Source: Setaria digitata
Taxonomy: Eukaryota > Nematoda > Chromadorea > Rhabditida > Setariidae
Direction: 5' to 3'
DNA: 29,377 nt
Assembly (NCBI GenBank): GCA_003640385.1
Contig: RCAB01000650.1
Coordinates: 1-29,377 of the forward strand
Below are positions 12,229 to 27,200 of this stretch, in pieces (positions within the stretch are counted from its first letter, which is position 1; the number at the start of each line of letters is the position of its first letter). Made by a program: the position numbers and the translations under genes. The notes beneath the pieces are model-generated. The model had not been told where the DNA came from and did not search any database. It worked only from the letters and a program-made list of their open reading frames with translations.

Positions 12229-15200
12229 AAAATATATATATGTATATATATATATTTTTTTTTTTTTTGAAGAAACTATATTAAAAAATAAGCTGAGATA
12301 AATTAATCTGTGTCTTAACAATCGTCGTTTGTAAGTGTAAAAAGATTGCCATAATTGGTTGACAGTTACCTGATCTTTTCGGTTGAGAGTAGCTGCTGTA
12401 TACTTGCTACTTGCATAATTTTACTACATCATCTCCTCTCTGAAATTGCCTTGAATATTACATAAAACTATCAGTTATAATTCTAATTAACGATTTTTAT
12501 TCTGAATATTTGAAAATGTTCGCAAAAATAAATATCATTTATAGCTGGAAAAGGATCGGAGATTTATTAGCAGAATGGAGTCGTAGCTTGGAAGGTGAAT
12601 TGCCTGAACAGTTGTCTGAACTGGCACAATGGTTGTGTACCGCTGAACAGATCATACAAAATCCTGTGGATATACAAGTGGATGATGCACAGTTATCATT
12701 ATCTAATATCAATGAATCAATTAATCATCATAAGGTTTATAAATACTTTCGTGCAGAAATATGAAATAGAATTATTTCTTAGTGTCATCCGAGATAGTTT
12801 ATGATATTTGTTGTTGTTTTTCTTTTTTTTTTCTTTCAATTTTTATTGAACTATATTTGCTACAGATTCACTTCTCGGAGTTACCGTATCGATCAGAACG
12901 ATTCCAATCCATCTATCTTAGCCAACGGGTAGATGAACGTGAAGTTGCTATGGAGTTGTTGGAACCGTTAAAGATTCGATTCAGTACTCTAGCAGCTGCA
13001 GCTCCACGTCGTTTGCAATATCTTCATCGTATGCAAACTCATTATCAACTTCTTTCTGATGCAGAAGCTCTAAATCAGAAGATGGAACGCTGGAAATCTG
13101 GTGACTCAGCTCCCGTTGTTCTGAAATCCATTAAAGAATATAAGGTATTGTTTTTGTGAAATTGCAATCAGTTCTTAAATTTTAATTTAATTTGAAATTT
13201 AATAATTTTCGCTTTTTCCTTCATATTTATAGTCCCGTTATTTTCATTTCCTCTTTCTTGAGTTTATTTGAAGTCTCCGATGATATATCAATACTTAATA
13301 TCTATTTATATAATGCTCGCGTGCTTTTAGATGGAAGCGGAGAGTGCTCCAGCAAAGAAATTCAAACGATTACTTATACATCTAAAAGAAGTTTACAGCG
13401 AAGGTATTCTCTTTCCCAGATATTTCCGAAAATCGAATGACTAGACTACGGAGAAAAATTAGATTGATAAACAGATAAACGTTTCCATTTTTATTCCCTT
13501 TGAACTAAGTAAATCTGATTTCCACCTTCTGTGTTTCGTCAGATATTTATGATATGTGAAGTCCTCGTAGCTATTTGTTATTTGTTCATCTTCAGTTTAT
13601 TACTTGGATACTGAAAACATATTTTAAGACAAATCAGGGAAAGCTGCAGAAAGTTCTCGATCAGTCCTTCGTTAGGCAAAAAGTGGTTGCAGCAGGCTGT
13701 GGAAAATTTTTGCAGTACTGCTTTCACCTTATATTTGTAATTTTTCTTGATTTTAGCTCCTGACGAAGAAACTGATTATGTTGTCAAACAATGTGAAGAA
13801 ATATCATCAGAGTCTGTGGAGAAATTCCAACAACTGAAATCTCATCTAGATGAGCTTTTCAAACTTTGGCGTGAATTTGAAAATACTGCAACTAAGGTTT
13901 GCTAGGAATTATTTACTCTGTTAGAATTCGATTTAGGATTTAAGAAATGCGACTTGAATTTGGCGGGGAATTAAGAGACCTTGTTGTCAATTTCACATTT
14001 CTGAATGTTGAAACTTTTAGGTTATCCTTCAGATATTTTCCAGATTGAAGAAAGAATCACACGTTCAGAGAGAGAGAAGCGTAATCTATTTGACGGAAAT
14101 AACAAGGAATTGTTGCGACATTGCGAGAAGATTCGGGATGGTATCGGAAGGCTTGCAAATGATCAAGCATTGCAAGTTGCGAACAATCGTCTTGTCGAAT
14201 TAAAAAGACGAATTAATACCTTAAATCGAGTAAATTTCCAAATATTGCATGAATTTTACTAGATTATGCTTTAGACTGCTATACAAAATAAACCTCATTA
14301 TCAGGCATTTTATCATTGATAGTTTGTGATGTCGCAATAAAACATGTGGTTATTTTATTGGCATTAACAGTTTTAAGTTAACTTTTCAAATTTAATTTAC
14401 GATATTTCTTTAAAAGGATAAGTTTTTTCCATTTATTTTTTAAAGTATTTGATTCATTTGCAAATCGTTTCTCTTGTTCTTTTTTAATTTTATAAATTTT
14501 GATATTTGACTAGTTACCGTTACTCCTGATTTTACAGAAAACTCTGACAAAGGAATCATCACCTCTACAAGGAATCGGATCCGCGGCAAAATTGGGAGGT
14601 ACTAAAGTTATGCTTCCGACCCGGGAAAGTAGCATCGTCACAGCATCAGATACTCAGGACTCCGAACATAGTCGCCTTCAGAAATGGCTTCTCATGGCTC
14701 GTCAACAGTTATCTACTGTTGTCACCGACCGGAACAGTTTGGAACAAGCGATAAAGGAAGTGGTGGTTGGTCATTCCGAATATTAACATAAATATTAATA
14801 TAAAGATTTATGTTGCTCAGAGGTGCTATGTAATGAATTCGAGTTTAAAAATTATTTTTAATGTATAATTTGATTTTTAATTTAAAATTTCTTGGTAGTA
14901 ATTACATGCTTAACACACAGCAAATATGAACAACATAAAAATCGTGGAAGATTTTAACTGTTATTAGTTTTATTTTAATTTTTTTTTTTTTAGATATACA
15001 AATGGGGTGTTTTTTTTTCTTTTGCATTTACTCATTTCATGTACTATTTGCATCCAGGATTGTCTGCGAGAGGTACAAGCAGTGGAAAATGAAAGAATAG
15101 CGTTATTGAAAATGCGTAGTGTAAATAGTGAGCAGTATATTGGCGAATATCGCAAACTGAGATCCGATTTGCAAACTCTTTTGCAACATATGAGGAATGT

Positions 15201-18200
15201 GCAGCCATTGTTTTTATCATTTGACAAAAATTACAATAATCTCATAATTTGGCTTAATAATCAAGTAGGAATTTTCATTTTTTTTATATTTCATTTTTAT
15301 CGTTCAATTTATTTTGTCCAAGCTTTAAGCCAAATTTTGATTATAAGCATAATTTTTAAATCATGGGAGATTTTTAAATAGAAATCATGATTTTATATGA
15401 TGTTAGTCATATTTTTTCATGAACTCATTTTTTAGAGTGCTGAAAATGAGATAAATGAGAAATATGATATGATTAATCATATGGCGTTCCTGTTAGAAAC
15501 TTTATCTCGAAATGAATATGAAGGATGGATTAACTGTGATTGTTTACGGCGTCGTCTGGATGAATTAAAATGCAAAGTGGAGGTCCGACAATTTTATCGT
15601 GCACACTTTCTCTTTCTAATAACTGTTGTGGGAGATATAAAATTAGCTGAGTTTACCTCATGGATTGGCCTGATAGGTGTCTTTGTCTTCAAGAAGCGCT
15701 TACTTAGATAATTAAACTAGATTGTTATCAGAGTGAAGTTGAGGTAAACAGTCAGATTCAAGATGAAAATAAAGACATTGTAGTGATAATTTGTTGATTT
15801 TCTTTCTCAGTAACTTAACTGTAGCAATAAATAAAGTTTCTAATAGGAGTGAAGTGCATGCACTTTATCAGTGAATGACACATTGCAGGAAAGAGAGAAA
15901 CTATTTGCCGAGAAGGCAACAGAATCATCCGGAGCTGTGGTAATTTTTTGCTGAAATGTTGTCCTTTTCAGTTCTAAAATTGCCTTACCATTTCCTAAAT
16001 TACCTTTCTCTACCGAAATGTAATGTAAGAGAAACTCTGGAAGTTCACACCACAAAGGGAAATGTTTAAATCTATGCAAAAAGGAAATTAGCTATTTTCA
16101 TACATATATGCGCATATATTTGTTGAAGTTTTTAAAAAAAAAAAAACTGACATCAACATATGAGAAGTAATTTGTGTGAAAAGGAATTTTTGTTGAGAAG
16201 ATTTTAAAATAAGATGAATATGGATTTCTATTTTTATTATTTGGTTAAGGCAATGATTTCTGCAACAACTTTTTCGCGTATAGATTTTTTGGAAGTTTCT
16301 TGTCATCGACAAAAATTTCATCCGAAAAAATTCATTGTCATAAGTATGATACACCTTTGGCAAATGAACAGTATTGGAAACGGTTCCTGTTTCCAATTAA
16401 TTTATCAGCCGTAATGACAGCAGGAAATTCATTGAATCTTCCTTTTTCCCTCAGCCCCTTCCCTCTCTCTTTTCCTCTCTCATCTTTCGACATGATCGAT
16501 TTTAATTTTGAATGGTTTTTTTTTTTTTTTTTTCTTTCTTTCTAAATGACGTTTTTTGACGTAAAAGTGTGAAAAGACAGACATCCATTTCTTTTTCACT
16601 TGTCTGTCCTTTTCTGTTCAAAATTAATCATTTTTATTTGAAAGAATTTTGTTGTGTAAAGTAGAATCGAACAGAGAGAGAGAGAGAGAGTAAAAATGAG
16701 GAATGGAAAAAAAAAAAAAAAAACGATATTTATCCAGCTTCAAATACCTAAAAATTTGAAGAAATAAAAAATATTTCAATTATACTCGTTTTTCATTTAA
16801 TGCTGTGCAAATGATGTGCTCTACTTTAGCTAGCCAGATTATGAATTAACTATCGGTTTTTTTTTTTTTTTTTTTCCTAGAAAATTTGCTTTTAATTTGG
16901 AGTTTACTTTTGGCTAATGTACATAAAAATTTTCAAAAATTTGAGAGGATGTGTTGCGAAATGTTATGAGAGTTGCATTTTTAAATGAAAATAGGTAAAT
17001 CAGCTGATTTTTTTCGGCCAGCTGTTTGGGTTGTTTTCCGACAATTATTTACATCAGTTCATTTTACTCATGAATTTTCCTCTGTTGTCTCTGGAACACA
17101 AATGTTTTCCAGTCATTTCTTTTTTTTTTCCCTCCTCCCCCCCCTTGAGCACAAATGTTTTACTCTTTGGGACAGAACATGCACGACAAAATTTTCGAAA
17201 ATTTAAGCATTTAAAAAAAAAAACTTTGATTTCCTTTTCCAATTCTGTAATTTGAAAAAGCTTCATTTTGCAGGCCAGATCAGCATTGTTAAGTGAAAAG
17301 AAGAAACTGCTGGAACAGAACCTAGAAAGTTGGGAAGATGTTAGAATTTGGTTCGATAATGTTACCAAAATCAATACCGAACTAGAAGTCATATCATCCA
17401 CAGATGACACAGTTTGCATAACGGTATCCGAAGAATTGAAAAATGAGGAAGAAAAACTTGAGGAAAAATGGTACCAGAAAAAGGAAATCATTTCTGAGCT
17501 GCAAACAATTGGTGATCGAATCGGAGTGCTTCGAAATAAGCTAACTAAGAATGTTCGATTATTGGAGCTTGTACAATTAAATGCAGAACTAGACAGTCTA
17601 GATGAGCAGTGCATGAATATCACTGATTCTAGTCTCATAGTTCTTCGAGATGGTTATCGGAAGGAAATTGAGGAGGAACTTCGTACATCCATCACAGAAT
17701 CATTCTCGAGGGCGGAGCAGCGAATCACCGAATTGTCGATGGTTAACGAGACAGACGTACGGCTTGCTGTTAATATTCTGCAGGTTTGTTAGTTATATGC
17801 TTGTTTATTTGTGTAAGTGTTACTAAATATATGTTCGTAACATTTTTTCTTTTTTTTTGACCTAAAATAATTATCCTAAAATTGTCCTGAAAGAATGGAT
17901 GAACTGAACTATTAGAGTCAACTGATTGACATTTTTCCCTGTTTCATTCAGTAAATTGAATAAAATTTTGAAAGAATTTTATCAAAGATTCTTTGAACTA
18001 TAATAATTGCCATTAGGAAATTAACAGGAAATATCAATTTTATTAGATAGACTTAGTTAGCTTATTCATCTTTGAATCATTTTGCTACGATGAAGATGAT
18101 TATTCTTTACAATCTGTAGAATCTAACTGTTGCAGTCTTCTTGACTTGGGAATATTTCCAACAGCTGAAGAAATTGAACTGAAAGAAAAAGAATATCTTC

Positions 18201-21200
18201 AAGCTTATATATATGAAATCTGTAAAAGTTTTTCCAGCTTTCTAAAGCACAATCAACGATCATCCAAATGCCCCATAATCCTTTCCTTGCACTTTCTATT
18301 GTCGTTCCTTTCTCCTCGGCTTATACTTTTGAAATGACCGAATTTACATTCCATGGAAGAAATTCTTATGAATTTCAAATTTATAACATTTCGAAGTGCC
18401 ACATCATATCCATTTCAAATAGGAGAGTAATGTGTTGGATGTACTGTCGCATCTGTGTTTCATAAAGTTTTGGTTGCTAAGTATTCAGAAAGAAGCCAAC
18501 AAACGAACGATAAGCAAAAGTGAACATGAGTTGTTATTCATGAAAGATGATAGTATAACTAATTTCATTTTTGAGGTAAAAGAAGATTATTGTTGATTTA
18601 TCATATTTTTTTTTTATGGCATGATATAGATTTTGTGGTTTAATTTTAATTAGTATTAGATGTTTCGACTCTGAACGTTGGGTTTTTTTTTTTTTTATAT
18701 GGAATAATTCGAGCCTTTTTTTTTCCCTTTGAAAAGTGAAACAGTTTAAATATAATCATCATCTGGCTTTTTTTTTTTGTATGTTTACAAAATGTTGTGT
18801 AAGGATGGAGTGAGGAAAGGAAAGAGTTGAACATTATTGCTTTCGAAACTTGGATTTCCCCCCGGTGAGTTGTAGAAGAAATTTGCAGGGCGTTCCGGAT
18901 TTCAGAGCTTTTTTTTTTTTTTTGCGTAGGAAAGTCAATTCCTCATTGATTGTTTCATATTGGTTCGAAGTTCTCTTTCCTGCTCCAACTTAGTTATGAA
19001 TTTGCAATAGTTAAATGAAAATTCATCTGTTTCGGTTGGTTGGATACTTCTGGAAGTGAAATAATATGAGAAACCTGGGCTAGTATGGGATATATAAGCC
19101 TAAAGGAGTGTTAACTAGCATTTTTGATACCTCATAAATGATATCCATTTCTATATTTAGAAATACAACTATTGTGCAAAACTGAATATTTCAGTTTAAT
19201 AATATGACATTAATTCTAATTTAAAAAAATCGACAAGAAGTTGATTGCAGTTGTAAGTCATTCTAAGGTGGAAATGTAAGAAAACAGAAACGAATAAATA
19301 GGATAATTGTAAGGAAGTTTCTAATTATTTTTCAAATTTGAAATTTTCATGAAGTAATCGCTGAATATTTTGTCATTGGGAGATTTTCTATTGCTCTCTT
19401 TGTAGCTGCGGAGATGAAGAAGTACTCGGGATAATGCAAGACAAGCCAAATGAAATGTTTCTTTAATTAGAATTTATTTTAGGAGAAGTAATTGAAAATT
19501 TATTTTAGTGCTTATTTATTTATTTATTTATTTTTTTTTTTTAGAATAGCAAAAGAATTTTAGTGTCGGATACTGAACAGTGACGATACAATCATGTTTC
19601 ATTTTAGAGCTGGTAGAGGAAGGGTGAACTCCTANTAGAATAGCAAAAGAATTTTAGTGTCGGATACTGAACATTGACGATACAATCATGTTTCATTTTA
19701 GAGCTGGTAGAGGAAGGGTGAACTCCTAGAAGTTTACAGCAGTTTATTATATCATATATGATGCACATCTATGTCTCCTGTTTATGTTAAAGGTAAAATT
19801 GGAAGGTTTTAGGTGAGATCAAATTGGATGTTTGCTATACTAAAGAAAGCTTCTTCTAATTTGTTTTTTTTTTTTTTTTCTTTTTTTTGTTATTTCTGAA
19901 AGCTTTTATTATGCTCAACATTTTCAACTTGGTGAAATTTTTGAAAGAGATTAAATTAAATGATACTTTCGAATACTTTTAATGTCTAATATTAAAATTC
20001 ATTTAATAATTGCACATGAAAGTTAAATTTTCCGATAAATGATCGTGGATGTGCGCACTAAATGAACAGAAAGAAACGTAAATTTTATGATAAAAAAAGT
20101 ATTTTGAAAAAACATTTTGTGGAATGTGTGAAAATGTGACAGTCTATATATATTCATTTATAACACTGCATATCATTCCCATATTTGGCGTTTTGTTTCC
20201 TTTCTTTTCGTTTTTCTCGAAAACTATGTCAGAAAACAAAAAAAAAAGAAAAAAAAAAAGCAAGTTCTATTAAGAATTTAGTCTATTTTTTAACTGCAGG
20301 TGAAAAAATTCGTAAACTGCTGACGAAGGAATTGTTATTATCCTTGTTTACATTTTCATCTTTTAAGAGAGAGAGAGAGAGAGAAAAAAAAAGGATGAAA
20401 TAAAGTAGGAAAAGTTGCTGGATAGGTTGTCGTCAATTCGACGCATTTTACTGCTTTTAATTTTAAGCAGTTCGAAAATCTCATTTCTTTGATGAAGTTC
20501 CAATCATAAGATCTGATGATTATTGTTTATTTATGCACCTCGATTTTTATGACTAACATATTGATTTAAGTTTTTTAATATTGGTCGCTTTTCTTTATTC
20601 TGGGTGAAATTGTATTCATAACTAGTGATTATTGTTTGCCAGCATGTCGAATAAATACCAATACCTAAGTTTAAAAATTTGAGATCATTTTAAGTATTCT
20701 TAATAAATTTCAAACATTTATTTCTAGTATTTCCAGTCATTTGCGAATTGTTCATTGAATTTCTGAAAAGAAAAAGAGCAAAATTTTAGAAAACTAAACG
20801 TTCGGTTTCTTCCGACTAGATTATAAATTTGAGTTAATCAAAAAACTAAATAATATATTTATGAGTGGCAGCTCATGCTACTGGGTATTTTCGATTAATT
20901 ATCGAAGAAAACTGGTTGCACCATAAGGTACCATTAGTATTTAGTTTGGTAAGTTTCAGAAAAAGAAAAAACAAATTGTGGCAATTTTTTCTCCTTCAAT
21001 AAAATTTATTAGATTTTTATTGAAACCTGAATATCATAGTTTTTCTTGCTAATCTGTTTTGACTTTGAGTTTTCATTTTAAGTGAATTTTTTTTTCCTCC
21101 GAACATACTTCGGAAAATTCCTTGGAAATGACTGAATTGAAAATCTTAAAATGAAGCTCTATTGAATTTCTAGTTTTTTTTTTTTTTTTTTTTTTTTTTA

Positions 21201-24200
21201 ATTCATTCATTATATCCATTAAAGAAAAAAAAAAAGTTTCTCATAACTGATTCATTCATCAATACTTGATGTTCAATTTAGACTTCGCAATAGATTAGGA
21301 CATTTGTATTACCGAGAAATAGTATGATGCGGTGAGCAGCAGATTGTTTCTGATGCTGTGATGCATCTCCTTGAATTTTTTTTTTTTTTTTAAATTCTGA
21401 AATACTCTTGCCAAAAACATTTTCTGTTTTTTGCATTCATTTTTTCTTATTTTTTGCTTCTCATACTTTCAGTCCTTTCTTTTTATTTCTCGCCCATCTT
21501 CTCATTCGCTGAAAATGTGAAAAGTTTCAATTTAGAGGCCATTCCTTCATTGCTTCGTTTCGTTTTTTAATAAAAGGAATTTTTCAGATTTTTTTTTTTT
21601 TTTTATAAGATAAGCATTGGTCATATTGTATTCTGACATTCTCTTATTGCCATCTCTTTGGAATTTGATTCTGGTAATTTTCATCTTTAATATGGTTAAG
21701 CATATATATGTCTAATTTCAGGATTACGAACAAGAGGCGGAAGGAATACTGAGTGACGACCCGAAGTTTCGTGAACTTATTACTGCTGCTAGGGAGGTCC
21801 GAAAAACCTTACAAACAAAAATGGATCTCTTCTCAAGCCTTCAGCAATTCTATGAAACATTAAATGTTATCAAACAGGAAAACGATCAATGGAATTCGAT
21901 CACATCGCAGCAGGTTTCCCAGAAAATTTTTTTCTTTTTTTCTTTTTGGAATATTTAAATGGTTTCTCTTTTTTTTTTACTATGTTTTTTCTACAGTACT
22001 CAAAATCTGTATCCATTATATTAATGTTTTATAATGTCTCGTTTTTTTTTTACAAAAGCCAGTGGTATGTATTTATTTAATGATGTACTTGTTAAAGTAT
22101 TATGTTGTTGAGAAACTCATATTAATTAAGTGCAAGGAATTAAAATTCTGCATAAAAAGTTGGAAATATTTTAATGAAATTTATAACATTCGGTTTTCAT
22201 GTTGAGATCAATCTGCAAATCTAATTCTGAATAAATTAAAGAGAGAAAAGGCCAGATTATTAATGGATCAATTTCAGGTTGAAGAGGTGCTTACAAGGCT
22301 TGAAGAATTTTTAAGACTTATTGAAGATGAATATGCGCCAGAAGCGAATGCTTTGTGCTCAAAAATTGAATCTATCCATTCATCATTTTTCCAGTTAGAA
22401 TGTGATCGAATTAAAGAAAAGTTAGACTTTAAGTAATTAATTCTTGAATTTTACTTCTTTTTTCTTCATTCCTTCAAAGGTGATTTTGCTGGTATAATCA
22501 CTGTTTTTACTGACAGATTACGGGTTCTTGTACTACAACTGGATGAGTTGGTGGATGTGATGGCTAAACGAAAAATTCTTCTACTCAAATACAAAGAATT
22601 CCAAAGATTTATTAAAGATGCCGAGGATACGTTGCTCAGAACAATGAATGGAGCCTCAGTTGATGCGGAAGTCGATATGCGTCGAATTGTATGGAAGCTT
22701 TCGCTTTATCAGAATTATTTTCAAACTATCAATTTTGATTTTGTTGCATTGGGAATTTTTGTATATATATATATATATTTTCTTATATATATAAGAAAAT
22801 TTTCTTTTGCAGACGAACGAAATGAGTGCAGTGTTTGATAAACTGGATGATTTTGGGAAATGTCTTACAGCGTATCAACTTGACGCCAATATGACAATCA
22901 CCGATATATCAGTTGCTGACGCCTTAAACAGAATTAAAAAAGTCCAGCTGGGTGTCGGTCCCACAGTAAGAGTTTTTATTTGAAATTTTTGAAATTGATG
23001 TCATCAAAATTCTATAGCTAGAGACAGCCATCAGCTGCCCATCAAACTTGCTGGTATTTTGTCCCAACTATTCTTAAAGTCTTTAATAAAAATATTTATT
23101 CTTTTAGCTTTGCTTTTTCAGTTTCATTTTTCACCTTTCACCTTTCGTTCTAGAAAAATTCGCACAATTATGCTGAATTGTAAATGTCATTCTAATTAAC
23201 AACTTTAGTAAGAGATCAAATAAATGTGCACCGATGCATAATTATTAAGGAAGAACCGATGGGACTCTCGAAGCATTTCCAAGAATTTTTTGATGTGTCA
23301 AATCAGTTAGAGAATGCATTCCGTACTGACATTCATTCCTGTGAACATCTAGATGACGTCGTTGAGTTCATTTCTGTTTCACTGGTATTTTTTTCGCTTC
23401 GTTATGCTCAACAAAGCTGGTTGAAGTTTCTGAAGTTTATTAGCTTCAAACACTGTTTAAATATCGGTACTGACTGGTTGCTAGATTCAAATCAGTGGAT
23501 TAAACGAAACTAAAAAAAAACTAATCACATATGATGTACCAACGAAAATCTGCTTTTTATGCTACTGAAAAGTAAATTACCGAAACGCCGAGAATTTGTA
23601 AATTAAAATACAGGAAAATGGCAAGAAGGAAGCTGAACTGATGATTCGACTTGTTACAATTGCTAATGATCTTCCTGTCGATGAAAAAGCCAAAGCGGAT
23701 GATGTAAGTGAAAGTAACTGTTCAGTTTTATAAGTTTATTGAGGTGCTGTTGACGGTATACTTGAAAGCATTTGTAGATGTAATAAAACAAAGATAGGTA
23801 ACGAAATTATCGGGAAAGTTTGTATTAGTTTCCTCCCTTTCTTGCCAAAGTATGCTAATGCTCTTCGTATTAACGAAAAGATCCAAAATAGTTATATCTG
23901 AGAATAGAATTCCTTCAAGCAGAATGTTATAAATTCCAACATCCTTATCACTTTAATAAAATGAATGGAGGAATATCTTTCCATTATATGAGTGATTAAA
24001 CAGACACTGAAGGGATAATTAGTGATAAATAATATGAATAATAAGATGAAAATTAGCTAGACATTTAATTTTTAGATTCTTTCTAAACTGAAGCCAATAA
24101 TGGACAAAAGACAAGAAGTTCGGCGCGTAACAGTGGAAGACTGTATGAAGAGATCATTAGTCATCTTAACGCAAAAAGAAAACCAACTGGAAGCAATTAT

Positions 24201-27200
24201 CGAGCATGATATGAATGATCAAAATTTGGATGTTTTTGAAGCAGACGAAGCCTCGAAGTGGATTCCCTTTAAAAAGGAACTTGATCAGGTTTGTCATTTA
24301 TTCATTATGCCGTCAATTTTCTGAACTATCAGATCTATTTTTTTTTTTCTTTTTTAAACAGAAATATCTGAATTATAAAATAGTTATTGAAAATAGGCCA
24401 GCAGTTATTGTTGATAGTTTTTCTAAATTCTGCTATTGATTTGAACATTAATGTAATGCTTTTTCTGCTTGTCACCCAGTTCCCTTATTTGGAAAAATTT
24501 TTTCAAACTCAAAGCTTTGTTGGAATCTTTAAGGGATAGATGAGTAAGCCGCTTTTTTTTTTTTTTAAATCAATAATTAAAAATGTTCAAATTCTGAAGT
24601 GCTCTCCATGAACTCATTTGGTCATAAAAAGAAAGCTATGATGAAGTAGTGATTTCATTTAACATAGAAAGAAACTGAATTTGCATTTAGTGAAAAAATA
24701 GAATGATCTTTTTAGCATTGAAAGTATTGTTAACTCGTAGATTTTGCAGTAGAGGCCACAGATTCACTCTTCCATCGCTCGAAAGATTATTCATAAATTC
24801 CAAAATTTTTTTCACCTGGTTGATATTGTGGAGTGAGTGGTGATGTCGTTAATGCTGTGCATTTTGAATTAATTTTAAAAGCTTGTTACTGCTAGCTTGT
24901 TATTTTTTCTGTCTTGCTAGTTATCATCTGATAAGTTTTTTCGTTCTCATCTTAAAACTTAGAAGTTTTCAGTTAACAATGCTGATGAGGAATAGCAACA
25001 GCAAATGGCAAAGATCATTTGACGAACTTGCCGAAAAGACGGCCAATTTCGATAGACGAATTGTGCGTTTTAAAAACTCATTTGCTAAATCTAAACGACG
25101 TGAACAGCGAATAATTGCGAAGTTGACCACATTTACCAAGTGGCTGGATTTAATAGAAGAAGATCTTACTCGGGCGGAATCTCTGGTTGATACGGTGGAA
25201 CAAACAGAAAGGTTTGTTTTATTGAAATATTTAAATAATGATCGATGAATTTGATAAAATCATGCCTATTGTTTATATTACATATATTACATTTGCCAAA
25301 CTCGCTGCTTTCTCTTCGTAATAATGAGTAGGAAAATAGAGATAAATCTTGCCAGCAGTCATTCGATGATGCTTTTATTAGCATTTCTTTGGGATAGAAT
25401 GATTTGAATTCCGAATTTCTTTTATAGAGTTCACTAGTAATTATAAACTGAATTGTCAACAAAGGAAGAAAACTAATTGTTTTAATCAATTTGAGGATGC
25501 TGACAGAAAACTGTTTTTGGGTTTTTATACATATCACAATATTCGTAAGTATTTTTTAGGTTTCACAACATTCGCAATATTTGTTTATCACATCAGAAAC
25601 TGGTTGACAAATTTTTGAGTTCCAAACTTAGTCCACCACATTCAAGTGAAGTTAAAGTCCAGTGTGATCGGTATTTTGCATTAGTACAACGAATTTCCTC
25701 AATGAGCATTCCTGAATCAACTCGTCTGTCCAACTTATCTCCATTAGCAGTGCTATCTCAGGTATATATATATACATATATATATCAGACAAGAAAATCT
25801 CAGTAGAAAGCATGGAATTAATAAGTAGTTCATAGTTGCATGAAAAATACTGAGCTTTAATAAGTGTCTCCTTTGCACACCTGCTTTTCTAATATTCTGT
25901 AATTTTAACGAATTGATACAAAGAATTAAAGTGAGGCAGTCAAGTTTCAAGAGAAGGTGGTAACTAACATGAAAATTATTATATCTCTAAAACAGGAACT
26001 GAATAAAGTAGAGACGTTCAGGTTCACTGAACTATAATGTATTTTATAAAATAATAATAGCAGAAGGTATGAAATATGAAAAGAAAAGGTAATGTTGAAC
26101 TTTATGAATTCGAAATTATGATTTTTATTTAGAATTACGAATAGCAAAAGAGAATACCATTATATGTTTGTTTAGTATCATAAATACAATACCATCATGT
26201 GACATATGGAGAAATAGCAGTGTAAGACTCTTCAGAGAGCATCAGATATATTTGCAGCTTTCGCTAAGTTCATTATCTGCTTCTGGAACTGATGAGGATG
26301 AAGGAGGACGTGGGATTGCTGCAAAAATGCTGTCGTCCGAAGGCACTAGCACTTCCTATGCTTTGGTAATTTTCTAAACTGTGAATCTTCTTCCGGTTTC
26401 CAGTTTGAATTTCTCTTTTCCAATCCTTTGCGAATTTATAGAGTTATTTTTGCCATCTGATCACTAGACTAGATCTCTGACACATGTTGCAGAGTCTCGA
26501 AAAACTTGCATAGTGTTCAACGTGAAACACCTTAATCAGTGGAGAGCATAAATTATAGCTAGGAAAATGAAAAAGGAAGAGAATTGCTAAGTAAATATTG
26601 GTAATCCAAATTGTCAACATATTAACTTGCAGTTATGTGCTGAGATTAAGAGATTTGAATCAGATATCATAACTGCCTTTTTTTGAGATCAAAATACAGT
26701 TATATCAGTCCATAAAAATAGCTGCTAAATTATAGCTAATCAAGAAAATTGAATAAAGGTACGATTTCTAAGACAGTAATGAATGAAAGCAAGGCCGGTT
26801 TTCAAGTTCCGGTAACTTATCATTTAATAAAGAACTTTCCTTCTGATTTGCATTGTTTGTTTCAGACAGAACGAGTATTACAAACAGAAGATACTTCTAA
26901 AGCAAAATCTTTATTATCGAGTATTGATTCGGAATTGAATGTATTGGCAGATTCGATAAGTGAGCTAAATGCGGAGTACACTGTTTCTCTAAAATCCCTG
27001 AGCAGTGCTCAAACTGACTTGGAAAGACTTCGAGTAACTGATTCTTTTTCTTTCTTTTTTTTTTTTTTTTTCATTTCATTTTTATGTATTCCTGAAATTT
27101 TTCTAGAGAATGTATAGTTCCAATAATTAACTAGTGATGTAGAGGTTGCGGTTTGAGGTCAGTAATCTTTTTTTTTTTTTATGCGGTTACTGATAAATCA

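Larger units (their letters stand above)
17784..21721 (+). other. Intron 17 (3.9 kb), the largest in the gene
   Basis: AT-rich with many T runs, (TTTA)n near 19512, the duplicated segment around the N at 19635, and a short (AG)n near 20366. I scanned the CAG sites for phase 0-0 exons and found one candidate, 18489-18575, listed separately. Apart from that, nothing coding is supported. Confidence 0.6.

Noticed and set aside
13596..13736. Open 47-codon block with good-looking acceptor and donor between exons 10 and 11
   Set aside because: It is open in phase 0, but the flanking junction is phase 1; inserted there it reads into a TAA after about ten codons. It might be a poison exon, but nothing else supports that.
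16088..16396. 102-codon antisense open frame in intron 16
   Set aside because: No recognisable motif, overlaps open frames on the other strand, and lies in low-complexity intron sequence.
17054..17638. 194-codon antisense open frame
   Set aside because: It is the shadow of exon 17, which has the correct phase and splice sites.
18158..18240. Coding-like 'AEEIELKEKEYLQAYIYEI' block in intron 17
   Set aside because: After the nearest CAG acceptor the phase needed by the flanking exons gives an early TGA, and no good donor follows.
18961..18985. GGTTCGAA motif resembling a tRNA B-box
   Set aside because: No matching A-box, no cloverleaf stems nearby.
20300..20403. Open block 'EKIRKLLTKELLLSLF' after AACTGCAG in intron 17
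   Set aside because: Needs a phase-1 upstream donor that does not exist, has no donor of its own, and runs into an AG/A repeat.
25166..25537. 123-codon antisense open frame across exon 25 and intron 25
   Set aside because: Composition typical of reversed AT-rich intron; no motif and no splice context.
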